Shown piece after piece: positions 58,232-64,000 of a stretch of 64,000 nucleotides of DNA. Made by a program: the position numbers and the translations under genes. Within the stretch, counting starts at the first letter, position 1; every line of letters begins with the position of its first letter. The notes beneath the pieces are model-generated. The model was not told the origin of the DNA and did not search any database. It saw nothing but the letters and a program-made list of their open reading frames with translations. Source of the DNA: Micromonospora sp. C31 (GTDB lineage: Bacteria > Actinomycetota > Actinomycetes > Mycobacteriales > Micromonosporaceae). The stretch spans positions 1 through 64,000 of the forward strand of contig NZ_JAGPXN010000026.1 of NCBI RefSeq assembly GCF_018070575.1, written 5' to 3'.

Positions 58232-59941
58232 ATGCCCATCCCCGGGATGCGCCGGGCCGCCATCGGCCTGACCGCGCTCGCCGTGACCGCCCTCGGCGCG
58301 GTCACGACCACCCCCGACCAGGCGGACGCCGGCCCGAAGCCGGTCGCCGTCAAGCTGCTCGCCCTCAACGACTTCCACGGCAACCTCGAACCGCCGTCCG
58401 GCTCCAGCGGCAGCATCGCCGGGCAGCCCGCCGGCGGGGCGGAACACCTCGCCACCCAGCTCGCCGAGCTGCGCAAGCGCGCCGCCAAGGAGCAGAACAC
58501 CATCACCGTGGCGGCCGGCGACCTGATCGGCGCCTCCCCGCTGCTCTCCGCCGCGTTCCACGACGAGCCGACCATCGAGGCGCTCTCGCTGGCCGGGCTC
58601 GACTACGCCAGCGTCGGCAACCACGAGTTCGACGAGGGCGCCGACGAGCTGCTGCGCATCCAGAACGGCGGCTGCCACCCGGTCGACGGCTGCGCCGACG
58701 GCACCCCGTACGAGGGCGCCGGCTTCCAGTACCTCTCCGCGAACGCGTTCCGGACCGCGAGCGGCCAGCCGCTGCTGGCCCCGTACGCCATCCACAAGGT
58801 GCAGGGCGTCAAGGTCGGCTTCATCGGCATGACGCTGGAGGGCACCCCGCAGATCGTCAGCCAGCAGGGCGTCGCCGGCCTGACCTTCGCCGACGAGGCG
58901 CAGACCGCCAACCGGTACGCCCGCGAGCTGCGCCGCAAGGGCGTCGAGACGATCGTCGTGCTGCTGCACGAGGGCGGCACCCAGGACGCCACCGGCGGCA
59001 TCAACGACTGCAAGGGCATCTCCGGCCCGGTCGTGGACATCGCCAACCGGATGGACCCGTCGATCGACGTGGTCGTCAGCGGCCACACCCACCAGGCGTA
59101 CAACTGCGACATCGGCGGCAAGCTGGTCACCAGCGCCAGCTCCTTCGGTCGCCTGGTCACCGACATCGACCTCTCCATCGACCGGCGCACCGGCGACGTG
59201 ATCAGCGCCCGGGCCGAGAACGTGGTGGTCACCCGGGACCTCCCCAAGGACCCCGCACAGACCGAGCTGATCAACCGCTACAAGACGGTGCTCGGCCCGG
59301 TGGCCGGCCGCGAGGTCGGCCAGACCACCACGGAGATCACCCGGACCCAGGAGACCCTCTTCGGTACGACCAGGGGCGAGTCCCCGCTGGGCAACCTGAT
59401 CGCCGACGCGCAGCTCGCCGCCACCGACGACGAGCAGGGTGCCGTCGCCGCCTTCATGAACCCCGGTGGCGTACGCGCCGACCTGGACGCCGGCCCCGTC
59501 ACCTACGAGGAGGCGTTCACGGTGCAGCCGTTCGCCAACAACCTCGTGACGCTCGACCTCACCGGCGCGCAGCTCTACTGCCTGCTGGAACAGCAGTTCG
59601 TGACCGGCCGGACGCTCTACCCGTCGTCGACCGTCCGGTACGTCGTCGACCCGGCCGGCAGCACCGGCACCGCCGCCGACGCCTGCGCCGGCACCCGGGT
59701 GGTCCGGGGCAGCCTGACCCTCGGCGGGACGGCGGTGACCGCGGACGCCACGTACCGGGTGACGGTGAACAACTTCCTCGCCGGCGGCGGTGACGGCTTC
59801 ACCGTCCTCACCGGCGGCACCGACGCGGTCACCGGCATGATCGACCTGGACGCGTTCGTGGCGTACCTGACCGCCCAGTCCCCGGTCTCGGCGCCGGCCC
59901 TGGACCGCATCCGCACCACCGCGGAGGTCCCCACCGCCTGA
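58232..59941 (+). CDS. secreted 5'-nucleotidase / bifunctional metallophosphatase
   Basis: 569 residues. A signal peptide (MRRAAIGLTALAVTALGAVT after the first residues) leads to a metallophosphatase domain with LLALNDFHGNLEPP, NTITVAAGDLIGASPLLSAA, YASVGNHEFDEGADELLRI and VVSGHTHQAYNCDIGGKLVT. The C-terminal 5'-nucleotidase domain has GESPLGNLIADAQLAATDDE and AFMNPGGVRADLDAGPVTYE plus the substrate-stacking region VNNFLAGGGDGFTVL. It should dephosphorylate nucleotides outside the cell for phosphate and nucleoside uptake. GAGGAG lies before the ATG. A strong terminator follows. Confidence 0.94.
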   Translation: MPIPGMRRAAIGLTALAVTALGAVTTTPDQADAGPKPVAVKLLALNDFHGNLEPPSGSSGSIAGQPAGGAEHLATQLAELRKRAAKEQNTITVAAGDLIGASPLLSAAFHDEPTIEALSLAGLDYASVGNHEFDEGADELLRIQNGGCHPVDGCADGTPYEGAGFQYLSANAFRTASGQPLLAPYAIHKVQGVKVGFIGMTLEGTPQIVSQQGVAGLTFADEAQTANRYARELRRKGVETIVVLLHEGGTQDATGGINDCKGISGPVVDIANRMDPSIDVVVSGHTHQAYNCDIGGKLVTSASSFGRLVTDIDLSIDRRTGDVISARAENVVVTRDLPKDPAQTELINRYKTVLGPVAGREVGQTTTEITRTQETLFGTTRGESPLGNLIADAQLAATDDEQGAVAAFMNPGGVRADLDAGPVTYEEAFTVQPFANNLVTLDLTGAQLYCLLEQQFVTGRTLYPSSTVRYVVDPAGSTGTAADACAGTRVVRGSLTLGGTAVTADATYRVTVNNFLAGGGDGFTVLTGGTDAVTGMIDLDAFVAYLTAQSPVSAPALDRIRTTAEVPTA

Positions 59942-59962
59942 CGGCAGTGCGGTGCATACACC

Positions 59963-59998
59963 CGACGGGCCCCGGAGCAGCCGCTCCGGGGCCCGTCG
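59963..59998. terminator. terminator after the 5'-nucleotidase gene
   Basis: A perfect 15-bp stem (CGACGGGCCCCGGAG/CTCCGGGGCCCGTCG) around a CAGCCG loop, 22 bases past the stop. It may also serve the MFS gene converging from the right. Confidence 0.8.
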
Positions 59999-60082
59999 CC
60001 GTCCGTGGGCGCTGCGCCCGCCGCCACGGTCCGCGACCGCCGGGCCGGTGCCGCCTGCCGGCGTCGGCGGTCGGTGACGCGG

Positions 60083-61366
60083 TCAGGCCTTCGCGGGGGC
60101 CGGCTCGGCGGCCGGCGGGGTGGCCGGCGCGCGGCCGTCCTGGGCCGTGGTGAGCAGCCGGCGCAGGGAGAGCGCGACGAGCGAGGCCACCAGGCAGCCG
60201 CTGACGACCGCCACGACCCAGATCCGGCCGTTGGCCGCCCCGATCAGCGGGCCCGCCGTGACCGGCCCGATCACGCCACTGATGCCGAAGATCATCGAGC
60301 TCATGGCGTTGTAACGGCCGCGCAGCTCGTCCGTGGCGAGGGCGTTCGTCAGTGCCGGCATCACCGGCGACAGCAGCGTCTCGCCGAAGCCGAAGATCGC
60401 CGAGCAGGCCACCACGCAGAGGGCGGCGACCAGGGCGTTGCCCGGGCCGACCACGCCCCCGGCGCCCAGCACCAGCCAGGCGAGCGCGAAGACCCCGCCG
60501 ACGGCCGCCAGCGCGCCCGTGCGGCTGCGCCCCTCCATCCGTCGCAGGACCAGCAACTGGGAGAGCACGATCATCACCGTGTTGCCGGCCAGCGCCCACG
60601 CGACGACGCGCGGCGTCACCTCGACCACCCGGATGGCGTACGCGGTGAAGCCGACCTCGATCTGCGCGTAGCCGCAGGTGGTGAGGACCAGACCGAAGAT
60701 GACGAGCCGCCGGAACGGGCGGTCGCGCAGCACGGTGAGGTAGCCGCCGGCCGACCTTCCCTCCCCGGCCGACGCGGCGGCGAGCCGGTGGCCCACGTGC
60801 GGCAGGGTCAGCAGGATCAGCGCGGGCATCAGGTAGCTGATCGCGTCGAGTACGTAGATCGTCTGGAAGGTGACCGCCCGGGCGGTGTCGACGATCGCGC
60901 CGGAGGTCAGGCCGCCGAGGCCGATGCCGAGGTTGAGCAGGGCGAAGTTGAGCCCGAAGACCCGCTGCCGCTCGTCGGCGTCGGTGAGCGAGGCGAGGAT
61001 CGTGTTCTGCCCCGGCCAGATGACGGAGCTGCCCATCGCGACCAGCGTCATCACCCCGAACGCCGAGGCGCTCGAGTCGACCAGCGCCAGCGACCCGGTG
61101 CCGACCGCCTCGATCAGCAGGCCCGACAGCAGGATCCGGCGGGCGCCGAACCGGTCGATGAGCGTGCCGCCGATCGGCGACAGCGCCAGGGTCACCACGC
61201 CGTACCAGCCGATCACCAGGCCGGCACGCGTGTCGGAGAGGCCGCGGACGTCGGTCAGGTAGATGAACAGGAACGGCAGGGTGAGGCCGCGCCCGATCGC
61301 CGACAACAGCGTGCCGACGAGCATCCGCTGAGCTTCGAAGCGGCGGGGCAGGGCGCGTCTGAGCAT
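60083..61366 (-). CDS. MFS transporter
   Basis: 427 residues with about 12 membrane segments. RMLVGTLLSAIGRGLTLPFL opens the first segment and SDTRAGLVIGWYGVVTLALS, GTLIDRFGARRILLSGLLIE (the loop 2-3 motif) and VVAWALAGNTVMIVLSQLLV follow. The family resembles small-molecule exporters of the MDR type, but the substrate is unknown. The last 20 residues are Ala/Pro-rich. The ATG at 61366 (MLRRALPRRF) is the clear start. It converges on the 5'-nucleotidase gene. Confidence 0.9.
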   Translation of the reverse strand: MLRRALPRRFEAQRMLVGTLLSAIGRGLTLPFLFIYLTDVRGLSDTRAGLVIGWYGVVTLALSPIGGTLIDRFGARRILLSGLLIEAVGTGSLALVDSSASAFGVMTLVAMGSSVIWPGQNTILASLTDADERQRVFGLNFALLNLGIGLGGLTSGAIVDTARAVTFQTIYVLDAISYLMPALILLTLPHVGHRLAAASAGEGRSAGGYLTVLRDRPFRRLVIFGLVLTTCGYAQIEVGFTAYAIRVVEVTPRVVAWALAGNTVMIVLSQLLVLRRMEGRSRTGALAAVGGVFALAWLVLGAGGVVGPGNALVAALCVVACSAIFGFGETLLSPVMPALTNALATDELRGRYNAMSSMIFGISGVIGPVTAGPLIGAANGRIWVVAVVSGCLVASLVALSLRRLLTTAQDGRAPATPPAAEPAPAKA

Positions 61367-61499
61367 CCCCCGATTCTGTGGTCTGGGTGTGACACAGCGC
61401 GAGACCTTTTCGCGCCGAGTTTCCCGCTCGCCCTGTGCGTGGGATCACACGCTGGCCGCGTCGGCGAGGGCGTCGTACCCTTCTGCGATCCTGGTCGCG

Positions 61500-61973
61500 A
61501 TGACCAGCACCTGGCGCCACTTACCCGCACCGGCCCGCGAGATCGCCGCCGCCGCCACCGACGCGGTCGCCGCCGCGCGCGAGCGCGTCCCCGAGGCGTA
61601 CGACGTCGCGGTGGCCCGGCTCGCCGCGGCCGAGCGGTCCGGCCTGGTGCTCGGCGCGGTGGTCCGGCTGCTGCTCGAGGAGACCCACCCCGACGGCCTG
61701 GACGGCGACGATGTCCGTCAGGTGCTCGAAGGCTGCGTCCGCGACGCCGCACAGTGGCAGCCCGACGTCGACCCGCACGTCGTGCTCGTCCTGCTGGCGG
61801 GTGCCCTCGGCGTCTACGACCCGGACGGCGACGAGTCGCCCCCCGACCCGCCCGCCGTGGCGCGGCACGCGCCGTTGCTCGTCGCCGACCTGCTCGCCGC
61901 CACCGGCCGGCCCCTCGACGGCTACCTGACCGCCGCGTTCACCGAGATCGCGCGCACCGAACGGCAGGACTGA
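61500..61973 (+). CDS. protein of unknown function
   Basis: 157 residues, acidic and helical, starting MTSTWRHLPAPAREIAAAAT. It contains DVAVARLAAAERSGLVLGAV, LLEETHPDGLDGDDVRQVLE and HAPLLVADLLAATGRPLDGY. No membrane segment, signal peptide or known family was seen. The binding site before the ATG is weak. It is divergent from the MFS gene. Codon use is typical of real genes, and length plus composition favour a true gene. Confidence 0.62.
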   Translation: MTSTWRHLPAPAREIAAAATDAVAAARERVPEAYDVAVARLAAAERSGLVLGAVVRLLLEETHPDGLDGDDVRQVLEGCVRDAAQWQPDVDPHVVLVLLAGALGVYDPDGDESPPDPPAVARHAPLLVADLLAATGRPLDGYLTAAFTEIARTERQD

Positions 61974-62148
61974 CCGTGCGCATGGCGGGACCGGGCCGGT
62001 GGCGCCGGGAGCCCACAGTCCGGCCGTCTCGGCCTTGAGGTCGTCACCTGGTCACGGGCGAAGGTCGGAGCCGGCGCTGATCGATTCAGCCACCACTCCC
62101 GTGGCAGGTATGCCGCATCGATCAACTCGCTGAGGGGATGATGTCGGC

Positions 62149-63720
62149 ATGGATTCGGTCGGGGGCCAGTTGCTGCTGATGGTGGTCGCGGTGCTGGTGC
62201 TCTTTCTGGCGGCGGTCCTCGGTGCCGCCTTCCTGACGTGGACTCCGGTGGCCCGAGCCTCGTCTCCGAGGGGATCGTCGCGATGGCGGGCGTTCGTCGG
62301 CCGGCTGCCCACCGCGATGTGGGGGGTGGTGCGAGCGGTGCGGGTCCGGGCACGGCAGTGGCGGTTGCCGTCGGGGGTGACGGGCCGCGTATCGAGGGCG
62401 TTGCGGCATCCAGCCAGGCTGGTCGTGCTGGGGTTCGCGGTGGCGGTGCTGGTGGGTTCCGGGTTGTTGTCGTTGCCGCTCGCCACCGAGTCAGGGCGTG
62501 GGGCCGGTCTGATCACGGCGGTGTTCACGGCGACGTCGGCGGTGTGCGTGACAGGCCTGGTGATCGTCGACACCGGAACCTTCTGGTCGCCGTTCGGAGA
62601 GGTGGTGATCCTCGGGCTGATCCAGGTCGGTGGGTTCGGGATCATGACATTGGCCTCCCTGCTCGGCCTTCTGGTGGCACGACGGCTGCGGGTACGACTG
62701 CAGTTGGGCACGCAGGCCGAGACGAAGGCGCTCGGCGTCGGTGACGTGCGGCGCGTGGTGTTCGGCGTAGTGCGGATCAGTCTGGTTGTCGAGGCGGTCG
62801 TGGCGGCGCTGCTGTCCTGGCGGTTCGCCGACGGCTACGGCTACGACTCGGGCCGGGCGGTCTATCTGGGGGTGTTCCACGCCGTGTCGGCGTTCAACAA
62901 CGCCGGGTTCGGTCTGTACGCCGACAGCCTGGTCCGTTTCGTCGACGATCCGCTGGTCTGCCTGCCGATCGTGGCTGCGGTCATCATCGGCGGGCTCGGC
63001 TTCCCGGTGCTGTTCGAGCTCCGTCGCGCGTGGCGCGCTCCGCGCCGGTGGTCACTGCATACGAAGATCACCCTCGGAGTGACCGTCGCCCTGCTCATCG
63101 GGGGCTGGATCGCGATCAGCGTCGCGGAGTGGGCCAACCCGAAGACCCTCGGCCCGCTCGGCTGGGGCGGCAAGCTGCTGGCTGGATTCACCACCGCGGT
63201 CATGCCCCGTACCGCCGGATTCAACAGCCTCGACATAGCTGGGATGAACGACGTGACCCTGCTGGTCAACGACGCGTTGATGTTCATCGGAGGTGGCAGC
63301 GCCGGCACCGCCGGTGGCATCAAGATCACCACGTTCGCGCTGCTCGGTTTCGTCATCCTCGCCGAGATTCGCGGTGAGCCGAGCGTGCACGCACTCGGCC
63401 GGCGCCTTCCGGCCGGGGTGCAGCGGCAGGCACTGACCATCGCGCTGCTCAGCGTCGCCCTCGTGGCGACATCGACCCTGGCGCTGATGGCGCTGACTCC
63501 GTTCACGCTGGACCAGGTCCTGTTCGAGGCGACCTCCGCGTTCGCCACCGTCGGCCTGTCCACCGGCATCACCGCACAGGTCGGCACCGCGGGGCATGTC
63601 ATCCTGATCCTGCTGATGTTCATCGGCCGGCTCGGCCCCATCACCGCCGCCGCAGCCCTCGCCCTGCGCGAGCGGACCCGCCGTTACGAACTACCGGAGG
63701 AGCGACCCATCGTTGGCTAG
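62149..63720 (+). CDS. TrkH/KtrB family potassium transporter subunit
   Basis: 523 residues. An N-terminal membrane helix and a basic region of about 60 residues precede the four M1-P-M2 repeats. The selectivity-filter loops are TATSAVCVTGL, VSAFNNAGFGL, VMPRTAGFNSL and TSAFATVGLSTGI, each with the central glycine. It forms the potassium-conducting pore. GAGGGG lies upstream of the ATG. The stop overlaps the start of the TrkA-type regulatory gene, so the pair is coupled. Confidence 0.93.
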   Translation: MDSVGGQLLLMVVAVLVLFLAAVLGAAFLTWTPVARASSPRGSSRWRAFVGRLPTAMWGVVRAVRVRARQWRLPSGVTGRVSRALRHPARLVVLGFAVAVLVGSGLLSLPLATESGRGAGLITAVFTATSAVCVTGLVIVDTGTFWSPFGEVVILGLIQVGGFGIMTLASLLGLLVARRLRVRLQLGTQAETKALGVGDVRRVVFGVVRISLVVEAVVAALLSWRFADGYGYDSGRAVYLGVFHAVSAFNNAGFGLYADSLVRFVDDPLVCLPIVAAVIIGGLGFPVLFELRRAWRAPRRWSLHTKITLGVTVALLIGGWIAISVAEWANPKTLGPLGWGGKLLAGFTTAVMPRTAGFNSLDIAGMNDVTLLVNDALMFIGGGSAGTAGGIKITTFALLGFVILAEIRGEPSVHALGRRLPAGVQRQALTIALLSVALVATSTLALMALTPFTLDQVLFEATSAFATVGLSTGITAQVGTAGHVILILLMFIGRLGPITAAAALALRERTRRYELPEERPIVG

Positions 63721-64000
63721 GAAACCGGACACCAACCGCATCGCCGTGCTCGGCCTCGGCCGCTTCGGTGGCTCGCTCGCCCTGGAACTGGTGCGCCAAG
63801 GCTGGGAGGTCATCGGCGTCGATGCCAACGCACAGGTGGTGCAGACCTACGCCGATCAGCTCACCCACACTGCGGTGGCCAACACCACCGACGAAGTCGC
63901 GCTGCGTCAGCTCGGCGTCCATGACCTGATCCATGCTGTCGTGGGGATAGGAACCGAGCTGGAAGCTGGCATCCTGACCACGGCACTGCTGGCTGACCTC
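63713..64000 (+). CDS. TrkA family potassium uptake regulator (partial, cut by window end)
   Basis: The first 96 residues are in the window. RIAVLGLGRFGGSLALELVR is the Rossmann nucleotide-binding loop of RCK/TrkA-N domains, followed by EVIGVDANAQVVQTYADQLT with the acidic residue that binds NAD. It gates the TrkH pore through NAD(H) or ATP/ADP binding. The start is a TTG that overlaps the TrkH stop by 8 bases, with GGAGGAG 10 bases upstream. TTG starts are rare here. The rest, including the TrkA-C domain, lies beyond 64000. Confidence 0.88.
   Translation, partial: MARKPDTNRIAVLGLGRFGGSLALELVRQGWEVIGVDANAQVVQTYADQLTHTAVANTTDEVALRQLGVHDLIHAVVGIGTELEAGILTTALLADL

Overview
The window is about 64 kb of very GC-rich actinobacterial chromosome. 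Gene density is high, GTG starts are frequent, and Shine-Dalgarno sites of the GGAGG type are common. Gene content and order point to the Micromonosporaceae, most likely Micromonospora or a close relative: a tRNA-Ser/SRP RNA/dnaX/ybaB/recR block, lysC-asd, a tadA gene with its partner gene, and XRE-DUF5753/DUF397 regulators. This placement is inference from content, not from a database match. No prophage, complete insertion sequence or CRISPR array is visible.

Layout. (1) 1-631: 5S rRNA closing an rRNA operon, its terminator, and a gene-free stretch carrying a 26-bp inverted repeat. (2) 632-17288: a cell-envelope region with a VanW protein, NudC, a secreted five-module FN3 protein, a MOP-type flippase, a large membrane protein, DUF2613, a GT4 glycosyltransferase, an AftD-like arabinofuranosyltransferase, an acyltransferase-3 protein and a DUF3068 protein. 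Several of these families are neighbours in mycobacteria as well. (3) 17462-26393: DUF885 peptidase, Uma2 protein, EamA exporter, PHP phosphoesterase, a secreted GH81 beta-1,3-glucanase with a clear promoter and operator, and an M23 lipoprotein. (4) 26536-29068: tRNA adenosine deaminase and its partner, purine nucleoside phosphorylase, tRNA-Ser(CGA). (5) 29142-34116: accessory genes, including an XRE/DUF397 regulatory pair, a TauE/SafE carrier and a broken gene. (6) 34255-39759: tRNA-Ser(GGA), SRP RNA, dnaX, a DUF2332 gene, ybaB/ebfC and recR. (7) 40040-46003: a five-gene peptide ABC transporter. (8) 46058-51295: an HNH-type lipoprotein, a DHA2 exporter, leuA with a leucine leader peptide, and a nitroreductase. 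(9) 51382-57987: a lipoprotein, lysC-asd, a GAF-GGDEF diguanylate cyclase, a metallophosphoesterase and a GGCT-fold protein. (10) 58232-64000: a secreted 5'-nucleotidase, an MFS carrier, a small unknown gene and a TrkH/TrkA potassium system cut by the window end.

How the parts work together. The envelope region could flip, extend with arabinose, acylate and anchor a surface glycan. That would fit the arabinose known in Micromonospora whole-cell sugars. leuA and lysC-asd cover committed steps of leucine and aspartate-family amino acid synthesis. The peptide transporter and the secreted GH81, M23, HNH and nucleotidase proteins suggest scavenging of polymers outside the cell.

The most notable non-coding signals are a strong intrinsic terminator embedded in a convergent coding gene (9433-9466), a 32-bp element occurring twice (30904 and 56438), the leuA leader, the GH81 operator, and several hairpin or tandem repeats between genes.
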